A stretch of DNA of 64,000 bases, taken from contig NZ_JBDVNC010000004.1 of NCBI RefSeq assembly GCF_039969785.1, positions 186,001-250,000 on the forward strand, given 5' to 3'. Positions within the stretch are counted from its first letter, which is position 1, and each line of letters opens with the position of its first letter. A model generated the notes under the pieces. It ran no database searches. It saw only the letters and a list, made by a program, of their open reading frames with translations, and was not told the origin of the DNA. Below, one piece after another: positions 17,888 through 26,236 of this stretch. Source of the DNA: Shimia sp039969785 (GTDB lineage Bacteria > Pseudomonadota > Alphaproteobacteria > Rhodobacterales > Rhodobacteraceae). Both the position numbers and the translations under genes were made by a program.

Positions 17888-19162
17888 CTAACCGTTTTCT
17901 CGCAATACGGCGCCAGCCAAATACAATGACCCACAAATCAGCACCCGCGCATGTGGATCATCTGCATAAATTCCCTGTAATGCAGCCAATACCGTGTCTG
18001 ACTCATTCGCGACCATGCCGACTGCGCGCGCTGCCGCAGCGGTTTTTTCTGCCGAAAGCGTGTTGACCTCGCCCGGAATAGACACCGCGGTCAGGCTGTC
18101 GGCCACTTGGGCCAAAGGCCTCAGATAACCGGAAATGTCCTTGGTGTTCAGCATGCCGCAAATCAAATGGGTTGGCCGCGTGGGCAGCCCCGCCAAGTGT
18201 GCGCCCAGCGCCTCACCGGCCGCCGCATTATGCCCGCCATCCAGCCACAACTCGGCCTCCGGCGCGGCCTCGACCAACGGACCGCTGCGCAATCGCTGCA
18301 TGCGCGCAGGCCAGACCAAGTCGCGCATTGCCGCTTCACAAGCACTTTCATCCGCCCCCAGATACCGCAGCGCCGCCACGGCCGCCCCGGCATTGGACAT
18401 CTGATGTGCCCCCGGCAACGCCGGTAACGGCAGGTCCAACAATCCGGTTTCATCCTGAAACACCAATCGGCCCCGTTCTTCGTAAACGTGCCACTGCTGG
18501 CCATACGCAATCAATGGCGCGCTCAGCGCGGCCGCGCGAGCCTCTATCACGTCCATGGCGGCGTCTTGTTGTGGGCCAACCACACACGGCACGCCCGGTT
18601 TCAGGATACCCGCCTTTTCAAACGCGATCTTTTCCAGCGTATCCCCCAGAAACTGCTCATGGTCGATCGAAACCGGTGTGATCACGGTTAACGCAGGCGC
18701 CTCTGGAACATTGGTCGCATCCAACCGACCGCCCAGACCGACTTCCAGCAATGTGAAATCTGCCGGGGTCCGGGCAAAAGCCAGCAAAGCCGCACATGTG
18801 GTGATCTCAAAATAGGTGATGTCCGCGCCGTCATTGGCCGCATAACACTCGTCCAGCACGTCGCTTAGATGTGTTTCACTGATCAAATCGCCTGCCAACC
18901 GAATGCGCTCGTGAAACCGCGCCAGATGTGGGCTGGTATAGGCATGTACCCGCTTGCCCATGCCCTCTAACCCTGCGCGGATCATGGCCTGCGTGGACCC
19001 CTTGCCATTAGTACCCGCCAGATGGATCACCGGTGGCAGCCGATCTTGCGGATCGTCCAGGGCATGCAACAACCGCCAGACCCGGTCCAGCGTCAGATCG
19101 ATGATCTTGGGATGCAGCTCCATCATCCGATCCAGAATGACGTCCGATGTCGCTGTACTCAT
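17888..19162 (-). CDS. folC: Bifunctional dihydrofolate synthase/folylpolyglutamate synthase
   Basis: A 424-residue Mur-ligase-type enzyme with the ATP-binding loop HLAGTNGKGST near residue 48, the folate-side segment TSPHLARFHERI and a C-terminal glutamate ligase domain with the WLDGGHNAAAGEAL motif. It adds glutamate to dihydropteroate and to reduced folates in the cytoplasm. The ATG overlaps the accD stop codon by 4 bp; accD-folC is a classic conserved pair. Confidence 0.96.
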   Translation of the reverse strand: MSTATSDVILDRMMELHPKIIDLTLDRVWRLLHALDDPQDRLPPVIHLAGTNGKGSTQAMIRAGLEGMGKRVHAYTSPHLARFHERIRLAGDLISETHLSDVLDECYAANDGADITYFEITTCAALLAFARTPADFTLLEVGLGGRLDATNVPEAPALTVITPVSIDHEQFLGDTLEKIAFEKAGILKPGVPCVVGPQQDAAMDVIEARAAALSAPLIAYGQQWHVYEERGRLVFQDETGLLDLPLPALPGAHQMSNAGAAVAALRYLGADESACEAAMRDLVWPARMQRLRSGPLVEAAPEAELWLDGGHNAAAGEALGAHLAGLPTRPTHLICGMLNTKDISGYLRPLAQVADSLTAVSIPGEVNTLSAEKTAAAARAVGMVANESDTVLAALQGIYADDPHARVLICGSLYLAGAVLRENG

Positions 19163-20124
19163 TTCCCGGCGGTCTTATCCGATTGCACCGCATCAGCAGC
19201 GCCAGACGCCTCGCCCGGCGCTTCAGCCTTATCCGCATCAGCATCTGGCGGTGGCAAATCTCCGGCCACAGCGGGCGGCAAGCCCAACAACATGCGCGTG
19301 ATGGTGATCAACTCTCCGCGCATCTCGGTACGTTTGGTGACGCGGTCCAGCATGCCGTGATCCAGCAGATACTCCGCACGCTGAAACCCTTCGGGCAGCT
19401 TTTCGCGAATCGTCTGCTCGATCACCCGGGGTCCCGCAAAACAAATCAGCGCATTGGGTTCGGAAATCTGCACATCGCCCAACATCGCATAAGACGCGGT
19501 CACACCACCGGTTGTCGGGTGTGTCAGAACAACGATATAAGGCAGCCCGGCCTCTTTCAGCATTTGCACAGCCACAGTTGTGCGCGGCATCTGCATCAGG
19601 CTCAGAATGCCTTCCTGCATGCGTGCGCCACCAGCCGCAGAAAACACAATCAACGGACGTTTCAGCGCCACGGCACGCTGCGCAGCCGCAATGACCGCAT
19701 TGCCCACATACATGCCCATGGATCCGCCCATGAACGAAAAGTCCTGACAGGCGGCAACGATGGGCGTGCGGCCCATTTCACCTTCGGCCACCAGCATGGC
19801 TTCCTGCTCGCCGGTCTTTTTCTGCGCTGCTTTCATTCGGTCGGGATATTTTTTCTGATCGCGGAACTGCAGCGGGTCGGCCAGCGCTTCGGGCACGGCC
19901 ACTTCGGTGAACACGCCACCATCAAACAGCGCACCAAACCGGTCGCGTGGCGTGATCGCCATGTGATGATCACATTGCGTGCACACATTCAGATTGTTCG
20001 ACAGCTCGCGATGAAACAGCATAGTGCCGCACTCATCGCACTTGGTCCAAAGATTATCCGGCACCTCGCGACGCGAGAAAATCGAGTTTATGCGCGGGCG
20101 GACATAGTTGGTGATCCAGTTCAT
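19159..20124 (-). CDS. accD: Acetyl-CoA carboxylase carboxyltransferase beta subunit
   Basis: A 321-residue protein with the N-terminal zinc ribbon of AccD (C29, C32, C48, C51) and the crotonase-like carboxyltransferase fold (SFMGGSMGMYVGNA, GGARMQEG). It forms, with AccA, the complex that carboxylates acetyl-CoA for fatty acid synthesis. The start at 20124 (MNWITNYV) is the conserved one. The last ~35 residues form an Ala/Asp/Glu-rich tail beyond the catalytic fold that appears low in complexity. It is followed by folC with a 4-bp overlap. Confidence 0.96.
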   Translation of the reverse strand: MNWITNYVRPRINSIFSRREVPDNLWTKCDECGTMLFHRELSNNLNVCTQCDHHMAITPRDRFGALFDGGVFTEVAVPEALADPLQFRDQKKYPDRMKAAQKKTGEQEAMLVAEGEMGRTPIVAACQDFSFMGGSMGMYVGNAVIAAAQRAVALKRPLIVFSAAGGARMQEGILSLMQMPRTTVAVQMLKEAGLPYIVVLTHPTTGGVTASYAMLGDVQISEPNALICFAGPRVIEQTIREKLPEGFQRAEYLLDHGMLDRVTKRTEMRGELITITRMLLGLPPAVAGDLPPPDADADKAEAPGEASGAADAVQSDKTAGK

Positions 20125-20187
20125 GCGTTCTTTCGCCTTTCGGGTTCGCAACACGCCTGAAATAGGACGCCGCGCGAGAAAATGCAA

Positions 20188-21069
20188 TCAGCGTCGCACC
20201 GCAATTCGCGCGGCCAGCCACGCACAGATCAAAATGGCACCCTCAAGCGGCATCAACTGCATCAATGCGTCGGTATCTTCGGGCGTAATCGGAAGCGTAT
20301 AAAGCGCCAGACCATCCCAATGGCCGTGCATTGCGGTCAGGCCCATGGCAGAAAAATTGTTGACCACATGCAACGCAATCGCGGGGCCCAGCGTGCCGGA
20401 TCGTGCGGTCAGATCGGCCGCAGCAAGCCCAAAAAGGCCAGACCAAAGCGCCAGCCAGATAGCCACATCGCCGTACACCGCCGGTTCATAATGCAGCGCC
20501 CCAAACAACAGGCTTGGCAGCCCCATCCAAATCCAGGGCGCGCGAAACCGCGCTGCAAGCTGGCTTTGCAGATAGCCACGAAACACCAGCTCTTCGGCGC
20601 CGCATTGCAGGATCAGCAAGGCCAGAGTGAGCGGAACCAGCGTCAACCAGCGCCCCAATGGCATCGCTTGCTCCGGTGCCAGCGCTGCGGGCATGGGGAT
20701 CAGATAGATAACAACATAAAGCAACAGACAGGCCCGAAACACACGCCAACTCTGAACGGCAAACGCATGCATTGGGCCAACCAAACTGACCAGTGACCGG
20801 CGATGCACCACCTGCAGCGCAATCATCAGGGCAACAATCAGACAGGCGAAACTGCCCAGCAACAGCGCCATGCCACGTGCGGTGTTGCCAACAGCAATCT
20901 CAGTAAACAGCGCTGCCGCATCCGGCATGTCGCGCAAAAACCCATACCATATGACGTTCAGCGTAAAAAACGCGACCACAATCAGAACGACACCCAAACC
21001 CAACCGCCAGAGCGCGGCGCTGGCCCGTGCAGGGGCAATCAAATGATCATGAGGACGATAAACAGACAT
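20188..21069 (-). CDS. CPBP-family intramembrane glutamic endopeptidase (Abi/CAAX-like)
   Basis: A 293-residue membrane protein with about eight hydrophobic segments. The three conserved motifs of the family are present: EELVFRGYLQ (EExxxR), FGALHYEP (FxxxH) and HVVNNF (HxxxN). Members cleave within membranes or mature prenylated or bacteriocin-like peptides; no particular partner is visible here. It is transcribed towards accD with a 63-bp gap. A perfect 15-bp inverted repeat lies just upstream of its start. Confidence 0.88.
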   Translation of the reverse strand: MSVYRPHDHLIAPARASAALWRLGLGVVLIVVAFFTLNVIWYGFLRDMPDAAALFTEIAVGNTARGMALLLGSFACLIVALMIALQVVHRRSLVSLVGPMHAFAVQSWRVFRACLLLYVVIYLIPMPAALAPEQAMPLGRWLTLVPLTLALLILQCGAEELVFRGYLQSQLAARFRAPWIWMGLPSLLFGALHYEPAVYGDVAIWLALWSGLFGLAAADLTARSGTLGPAIALHVVNNFSAMGLTAMHGHWDGLALYTLPITPEDTDALMQLMPLEGAILICAWLAARIAVRR

Positions 21070-21083
21070 GCATGTGACCTAAT

Positions 21084-21098
21084 CGGTTTGCTAAACCG
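21084..21098. promoter_or_regulatory. Perfect inverted repeat upstream of the CPBP protease gene
   Basis: CGGTTTGCTAAACCG is a 6-bp inverted repeat around GCT, lying 15 bp upstream of the CPBP start codon (minus strand). It could be an operator or a small leader hairpin that masks the ribosome binding site. There is no adjacent regulator gene. Confidence 0.4.
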
Positions 21099-21325
21099 GG
21101 GAAAGCGCTATTGACCTCCGCGATCCCTTTCGGTTCCCGCCTGAACCGGGCGCCCCCGTCTCTGTGGGCGGTGCATTTTCCACGCGCTGACAGACAAAAT
21201 CCTTCACCCTCTTGCCGGATCCGCAAATGTACGTTTGTTTCATGGCAATCAATTGGGTAGATAATGTAAAAACCAACCGGGCTTTGTTTCTCGTTGGGAA
21301 ACAATACAAGGCAATCAGGGGCAAA

Positions 21326-22096
21326 ATGGCGCAAGGCAGCAAATTCCTTCAACGGTTCTACCAAAAAGGCGTGTCACGCTATTGGGCGCGTATTGCGCGA
21401 AATTCGAAATCTGCCGATCTGCCTGAATTGCGCGCGCAACGGCTTGGCGCCCGGACGTTGCGCCAACATCTGGACACGTTGATTTCAACGGCTGAAAGCC
21501 GGCTGGCTTTGCCGATGATTGGCTCTAACTCGTTTCCCAAACCGCATGGCACAGACTGGTCATGGCGACCTCAGCTCTGGCGCCAACCCATTCCGGACAA
21601 GGGGCGCGCTGCAGTTGAGAACAAGGAAAAGCTGGGCGAAGAGGTCACGCTGTTTCATGATTGCCGTATCTCGGAACTGACCTTGCGCCAGCTGCGCAAC
21701 AATCGCCAACGTGATCTGGCGCCGTTTGGCTTGCGGATGGACGTTTTCCGTTTTGACGGGTCCTTCCTGTCGCTGGTTATCGATCTGCCGCCCGAGTCGG
21801 TTCAGGGCCTGAAGCGCAGCCATGTGATCCGGGTCGATACGATTGTGGAAATGGAAAAGCCGCTGGAAATCTTTGCCCGTCTCAATATTCGCCATGGCCC
21901 AAACACCGAACAGGTGGTGCGTGAACTGCCTCTCAAGGAAGAAGAGATTCGCGTCGAATTTGACCTCGCCTATTCTAACCTGAACGAAAAGCGGGTCGAA
22001 CAGATGTGGCTGGACCTGATTTTTGAGGGTCCCGAAATGAATCAGGTCATTTTGCGAGATGTGACCTTTAGCCGTCGCCCACGCGCCGAATTCTGA
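21326..22096 (+). CDS. DUF6478-like conserved hypothetical protein
   Basis: A 256-residue soluble protein without signal peptide or membrane segments. It opens with a basic, aromatic-rich helix region (KFLQRFYQKGVSRYWARIARN) and contains the segments DWSWRPQLWRQPI and FDGSFLSLVIDLPPESVQGL, which I associate with the DUF6478 family of Rhodobacterales. The C-terminal half looks beta-rich. The function is unknown. The start at 21326 is the most likely; longer starts upstream add 38 residues with no conserved look. A second hypothetical gene follows after 27 bp. Confidence 0.75.
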   Translation: MAQGSKFLQRFYQKGVSRYWARIARNSKSADLPELRAQRLGARTLRQHLDTLISTAESRLALPMIGSNSFPKPHGTDWSWRPQLWRQPIPDKGRAAVENKEKLGEEVTLFHDCRISELTLRQLRNNRQRDLAPFGLRMDVFRFDGSFLSLVIDLPPESVQGLKRSHVIRVDTIVEMEKPLEIFARLNIRHGPNTEQVVRELPLKEEEIRVEFDLAYSNLNEKRVEQMWLDLIFEGPEMNQVILRDVTFSRRPRAEF

Positions 22097-22123
22097 CATG
22101 GCCTTTTCTCTGGGAGCAGAACC

Positions 22124-22501
22124 ATGAGCCAACTGACCCTGACCAAAACCCGCCTGTTTGAAGGCACATGGGAAGGGGCCCTGCGTTATGATGATGGCAG
22201 CGGCCCGGAACCGGTTTTGGATGTGACTTATGAAGAGCGCGCGGTTGCGAATGTGACGGTAACGCCGCACACCGACAGCGACGCATGGGTATTGCGTGTG
22301 CCGATCCCGGCCGAAAGCCTGAATGACGGCGTGCAGACCATTCTGATCACCGATCGCAGCTCGGGTGTGCGGCTGGACACCATCACCTTTATTTCCGGAG
22401 AAGCGCTGGCCGACGACATTCGCGCCGAGATCGATTTGTTGCGCGCCGAACTGGACATGCTGAAACGCGCCTTCCGGCGCCACTGCGTCGAAACCATGTA
22501 G
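22124..22501 (+). CDS. Hypothetical protein with C-terminal coiled coil
   Basis: A 125-residue acidic protein. Residues 1-90 look like a beta sandwich (alternating hydrophobic strands such as VLDVTYEERAVANVTVTP), and residues 94-118 form an amphipathic heptad helix (ADDIRAEIDLLRAELDMLKRAF) likely to oligomerise. I do not recognise the family. It lies 27 bp downstream of the DUF6478-like gene with GGGAGCAGAACC before its start, so the two probably act together. Confidence 0.75.
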   Translation: MSQLTLTKTRLFEGTWEGALRYDDGSGPEPVLDVTYEERAVANVTVTPHTDSDAWVLRVPIPAESLNDGVQTILITDRSSGVRLDTITFISGEALADDIRAEIDLLRAELDMLKRAFRRHCVETM

Positions 22502-22533
22502 CTTTTACCGGACCGGCGCGCTCCCGCCCCTTT

Positions 22534-22619
22534 TGAGGCCGCAGCAAGCTGCACCTCACAGGGTTGGGCATGGCTCAGCTGCGCTGAGCCTTTGGCGCGT
22601 ACTTCACACGTAGGTACGC
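22534..22619. other. Cluster of three stem-loops between convergent genes
   Basis: Three potential hairpins follow each other: TGAGG/CCTCA with inner GCAG/CTGC (22534-22558), GGCTCAG/CTGAGCC around CTGCG (22572-22590), and GCGTAC/GTACGC (22597-22619). They occupy the gap between the hypothetical gene ending at 22501 and the convergent gene ending at 22689. No T tract follows, so they are not textbook terminators; they may protect 3' ends or be a degenerate repeat. Confidence 0.4.
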
Positions 22620-22688
22620 ACCAAAACGCTTCAGGGCTCGGTTTAAGACAGCCCACGTGCTCCCCCTGACCGGGTGCGCAATTTTGTC

Positions 22689-23003
22689 TCAATGCGTCTC
22701 CAATGTGGCATACACCTCCATCTCGGCCTCAGGATCAAAATCACTGAGATCCATGACTGAAAAGAACACAGCGCAGACCGGAGACTCCATCTCTTTTTTG
22801 ACCACATCCAAATAGTCGTCATGGCTTCGGAACTGAATGATATCGAGATAAGTGCCGTCGGGTTTGCGCACGAGCTCACGGCGCAAGACCCCGGCCTCAT
22901 GCGCGACAAATTCCGTCTTAAACAGGGCCGAAGCGGCCAGCAGGTCTGCTTCAGTTTTACCTTTGGCCAATTTGATCGGGGCAAGAACAGTTACGGGTGA
23001 CAT
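22689..23003 (-). CDS. ABM-type (dimeric alpha-beta barrel) small protein
   Basis: A 104-residue protein with the ferredoxin-like fold features of antibiotic-biosynthesis-monooxygenase-like proteins: a beta strand, an amphipathic helix (KTEADLLAASALFKTEFVAHEAGVL), paired strands with YLDIIQFRS, and a C-terminal strand. Such proteins act as small cofactor-free oxygenases or binding proteins; no catalytic assignment is possible. It is transcribed divergently from the WYL regulator, and a palindrome lies between them, so it is probably the regulated target. Confidence 0.7.
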   Translation of the reverse strand: MSPVTVLAPIKLAKGKTEADLLAASALFKTEFVAHEAGVLRRELVRKPDGTYLDIIQFRSHDDYLDVVKKEMESPVCAVFFSVMDLSDFDPEAEMEVYATLETH

Positions 23004-23048
23004 TTTCTCTCCTTCAAACTTTGAGTGTCGCCGCCCTGCCTATTGCTT

Positions 23049-23071
23049 AATAAGACATTTTATGTCGTATT
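23049..23071. promoter_or_regulatory. Palindromic operator candidate between the WYL regulator and the ABM gene
   Basis: AATAAGACAT-TTT-ATGTCGTATT is an inverted repeat in which 9 of 10 positions pair; the inner GACAT/ATGTC arms are perfect. It lies in the 74-bp divergent promoter region, ending 6 bp before the regulator start codon. YafY/WYL regulators typically repress themselves and a divergent neighbour from such a site. Confidence 0.65.
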
Positions 23072-23077
23072 TCTTGA

Positions 23078-23812
23078 ATGGCACGTGCAAATTCATTTGA
23101 TCGGTTAAGACGGCTGGAACTATTGGCCGCGCATCTCAAGCAACAAGGTTTTTGCACGATCAAAGATCTTGCTGAAATGCACCGGGTGAGCGAACGAACA
23201 ATTTCCCGAGACCTGCAATTGATGCGTGATCAAGGCTTGCCAATTGATGCCGATCGCGGCCGCGGAGGTGGTGTGCGTTTAGACCGCAATTGGGGTATCG
23301 GCCGCTTGAATCTCAGTTATGGCGAAGCAGTCGACCTCCTCATCAGCATCGCCGTTGCCGAGCAAATGAAATCACCGCACTTTCTGGCCAACCTGTCGTC
23401 CATAAGACGACAACTCATCGCCTCGTTTTCCGCGGAGAAACGCGCACGCATTGATCGTCTGAAATCCAGAATTCTGGTTGGCACCACCGCCTCGACTTTC
23501 GTGCAGGGAACCGTCGCGTCTGGTGATGAACGCACCATTCAGAAACTGCATCAAAGTTTTCTGGATCAGCACTCCATTATTGTCCGCTACAAAGACGAAA
23601 GTGGGAAAACCACGACACGGGAAATCGAGGCGCATTACCTTTTGCTAAACTATCCGGTTTGGTATGTGCTTGCCTTCGATCATCACCGTGGCGACGTCAG
23701 AACCTTTCGATGCGACCGGCTGCAAAGTATCGAAATGACAGACAACCGGTTTCAGGTATTGCCAAGAACACGAATTGATCGGTCTTTGGACGGGAACAAT
23801 TCGTTGAAGTGA
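23078..23812 (+). CDS. YafY-like HTH/WYL-domain transcriptional regulator
   Basis: A 244-residue protein with an N-terminal winged helix (LLAAHLKQQGFCTIKDLAEMHRVSERTISRDLQLM, residues about 13-48) followed by a helical region and a C-terminal WYL domain; the WYL signature appears as VWYVLAFD, followed by the ligand-binding arginine region RTFRCDRL. These regulators respond to small ligands, nucleotides or nucleic acid. The gene diverges from an ABM-type protein, its likely target. Confidence 0.88.
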   Translation: MARANSFDRLRRLELLAAHLKQQGFCTIKDLAEMHRVSERTISRDLQLMRDQGLPIDADRGRGGGVRLDRNWGIGRLNLSYGEAVDLLISIAVAEQMKSPHFLANLSSIRRQLIASFSAEKRARIDRLKSRILVGTTASTFVQGTVASGDERTIQKLHQSFLDQHSIIVRYKDESGKTTTREIEAHYLLLNYPVWYVLAFDHHRGDVRTFRCDRLQSIEMTDNRFQVLPRTRIDRSLDGNNSLK

Positions 23813-24184
23813 GAATTGGCGCTTCCGGATATGTCCTTGGCGTGAGACAGCATCTTATTGCGCGGCCACTTAATCAACGCGCCCCCGCCCCAATACTCCC
23901 ACCCGGCTCTGTGGCCATGCCGCCGACTTATGAAAGGGTTGCGTATCTGTTGCCCCAGCGCCCTCGGGTTTAACGCGGCAAATCCGCACTTGGCCCACCG
24001 ACGCATTACCGACAAAATACCGACGTCGCGCCGACGGGCCAAACCCCAGCAAAGCAAGGGCGTTAACCATGATTCGCACAACTCGGCGCAACGGCACTGC
24101 GCGCCGCCCCTGATCATGACGCCGCGTTCAAGGTGACAATGCCCACGCTTTGCGATTTCTTTGGGCCGACCTGAGGAGGCTTCT
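23813..24184. other. Intergenic region upstream of the dienoyl-CoA-reductase-like gene
   Basis: This 372-bp gap separates the WYL regulator from the flavoenzyme gene on the same strand. Its outstanding content is a four-unit CCGAC array at 23998-24035. A minus-strand open frame of 121 codons runs across most of it but has no recognisable protein features. A ribosome binding site GAGGAGG sits at its end. Confidence 0.5.
23998..24035. repeat. Four CCGAC direct repeats at exact 11-bp period, locus 1
   Basis: CCGAC occurs at 23998, 24009, 24020 and 24031, each preceded by A or TA in the first three units. The 11-bp period places all copies on one face of the helix. An array with the same period and almost the same unit order is found at 58682-58719. 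This copy is 150 bp upstream of the flavoenzyme start codon. Confidence 0.75.
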
Positions 24185-26212
24185 ATGACTCAATTCCCGC
24201 ACCTGTTGGCACCGCTTGATCTTGGCTTCACGACCCTGAAAAACCGTGTCCTGATGGGGTCGATGCACACCGGTCTAGAAGAGACCAGGGACTGGAACAG
24301 GGTGGCGGAATTTTATGCCGAACGCGCGCGCGGTGGCGTGGCCTTGATTGTCACCGGTGGCATGGCCCCATCCCGAGAAGGCGGCGTTTTTCCCGGCGCG
24401 GCAGGTCTGTTTTCGGATCAGGACATTGCCAATCACCGCGTGGTCACGGACCGCGTTCACGACGCAGGTGGCAAGATCGCCATGCAAATCCTGCACGCCG
24501 GACGCTATGCCTATGGTCCCGAATGCGTGTCTGCCTCTGCCGTGAAATCGCCAATCTCACCGTTTCCGCCTAGGGAACTGGACGAAGACGGCATCGAGAA
24601 GCAGATACAGGACTTTGTCACCGCCACCAAACGCGCCCGCGAGGCTGGCTATGACGGGGTCGAGATCATGGGGTCAGAAGGGTATTTCCTGAACCAGTTC
24701 CTTGTCACCCACACCAACAAACGCACCGACCGCTGGGGCGGGTCTTACGAAAACCGCATGCGCCTGCCGGTCGAAGTGGTGCGCCGCTGCCGCGAAGCCG
24801 CGGGGGATGACTTTATCATCATCTACCGACTGTCGATGATCGACCTGATCCCCAATGGATCGACCCACGAAGAGGTCGTGCAACTGGCGCGCGCCATCGA
24901 AGACGCAGGTGCCACCATCCTGAACACCGGCATCGGCTGGCACGAAGCGCGCATTCCCACCATCGCCACGTCTGTGCCGCGCCGCGCCTTTGCGTGGGTC
25001 ACAAAAAAGCTGATGGGCAAGGTCGACATCCCGGTGATCACATCGAACCGGATCAACATGCCCGACGTCGCCGAAGACGTGCTGTCTGAGGGGTGCGCCG
25101 ACATGGTGTCGATGGCGCGCCCGTTTCTGGCGGACGCAGATTTTGTCAACAAGGCCGCCGCCGGTCAGGCGGATCAGATCGCGCCTTGTATTGGCTGCAA
25201 TCAGGCTTGTCTGGACCACACATTTGGCGGCAAGCTGACATCCTGCCTTGTCAATCCGCGCGCCTGCCACGAAACCGAGCTGGTCATTCCTGCGGCCGGC
25301 ACAGTCAAATCGATCGCTGTTGTGGGGGCTGGACCCGCCGGGCTGGCCACGGCGCTAACGGCGGCCAACCGGGGCCACAAAGTATCACTGTTTGACCGGG
25401 CCGACAAAATCGGCGGGCAGCTGAACATCGCCAAACAGATCCCCGGCAAAGAAGAATTCTGGGGGCTGGTCGACTGGTATGACACCATGGTCAAAGCGTC
25501 TGACATAGATCTGCGGCTGGGCCAGACCGCCACACCACAGATGTTGTCAGGCTTTGACGAGGTGATCATCGCCACCGGCGTCATGCCGCGCGATCCGGGC
25601 ATCCCCGGTCAGGACCGCCCCGAGGTTCTGAGCTATCTCGATGTGCTGCGCGACAAGAAACCCGTCGGGCAGCGTGTCGCGGTGATTGGCGCAGGTGGCA
25701 TTGGCTTTGATGTCTCAGAGTTCCTTGTGCACCAAGGCCAAAGCCTGACCGAGAACCTGCCGGAATGGCTGGCTGAATGGGGCGTCGGCGACCCTGAAAC
25801 CACACCCGGCGGGCTGGCGGCAAAAGGTCCGCAACCACACCCTGCCGCCCGACAAGTCACATTGCTGCAACGCAAGGCTAAGGCGCTTGGCAAAGGACTG
25901 GGCAAGACAACCGGTTGGATTCACCGCGCCGCGCTCAGAATGAAAGACGTGCAGATGCTGGGCGGCGTAAATTACGAAAAGATCGACGATCAGGGCCTGC
26001 ATATCTCGTTTGGCGAGGCGCGCGAAAACCCTCAGGTGATCGAGGTGGACAATGTGGTGATCTGCGCCGGGCAACTGCCCAACCGCTCACTTGCAGACGC
26101 GCTTGAGGCGCAAGGCATCACACCCCACGTGATCGGTGGCGCGGATGTGGCAGCTGAACTGGACGCCAAACGCGCCATCGATCAGGGCACGCGGCTGGCC
26201 GCGTCTTTGTAA
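24185..26212 (+). CDS. 2,4-dienoyl-CoA reductase/trimethylamine-dehydrogenase-type flavoenzyme
   Basis: A 675-residue multi-cofactor enzyme. Residues about 1-340 form the Old Yellow Enzyme TIM barrel that binds FMN; a [4Fe-4S] motif follows (C-x2-C-x3-C-x11-C in CIGCNQAC and SCLVNP); then come an FAD fingerprint (VVGAGPAGLATAL) and an NAD(P) fingerprint (VIGAGGIGFDVSEF). This is the architecture of FadH and of trimethylamine, dimethylamine and histamine dehydrogenases. FadH is favoured by length and overall similarity, acting in beta-oxidation of unsaturated acids. The start at 24185 follows GAGGAGG. Confidence 0.88.
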   Translation: MTQFPHLLAPLDLGFTTLKNRVLMGSMHTGLEETRDWNRVAEFYAERARGGVALIVTGGMAPSREGGVFPGAAGLFSDQDIANHRVVTDRVHDAGGKIAMQILHAGRYAYGPECVSASAVKSPISPFPPRELDEDGIEKQIQDFVTATKRAREAGYDGVEIMGSEGYFLNQFLVTHTNKRTDRWGGSYENRMRLPVEVVRRCREAAGDDFIIIYRLSMIDLIPNGSTHEEVVQLARAIEDAGATILNTGIGWHEARIPTIATSVPRRAFAWVTKKLMGKVDIPVITSNRINMPDVAEDVLSEGCADMVSMARPFLADADFVNKAAAGQADQIAPCIGCNQACLDHTFGGKLTSCLVNPRACHETELVIPAAGTVKSIAVVGAGPAGLATALTAANRGHKVSLFDRADKIGGQLNIAKQIPGKEEFWGLVDWYDTMVKASDIDLRLGQTATPQMLSGFDEVIIATGVMPRDPGIPGQDRPEVLSYLDVLRDKKPVGQRVAVIGAGGIGFDVSEFLVHQGQSLTENLPEWLAEWGVGDPETTPGGLAAKGPQPHPAARQVTLLQRKAKALGKGLGKTTGWIHRAALRMKDVQMLGGVNYEKIDDQGLHISFGEARENPQVIEVDNVVICAGQLPNRSLADALEAQGITPHVIGGADVAAELDAKRAIDQGTRLAASL

Positions 26213-26236
26213 ACGAAACGGGCTGACGACCCGCGT

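Noticed and set aside
19147..20160. Plus-strand open frame of 337 codons across accD
   Set aside because: Antisense to a certain housekeeping gene; no domain features.
21560..22483. Minus-strand open frame of 307 codons across the DUF6478-like and hypothetical genes
   Set aside because: It spans two adjacent plus-strand genes that have proper ribosome binding sites and more protein-like composition.
23752..24117. Minus-strand open frame of 121 codons in the gap before the dienoyl-CoA-reductase-like gene
   Set aside because: No domain, no clear ribosome binding site, and it runs through the CCGAC array; a decayed gene cannot be excluded but is not supported.
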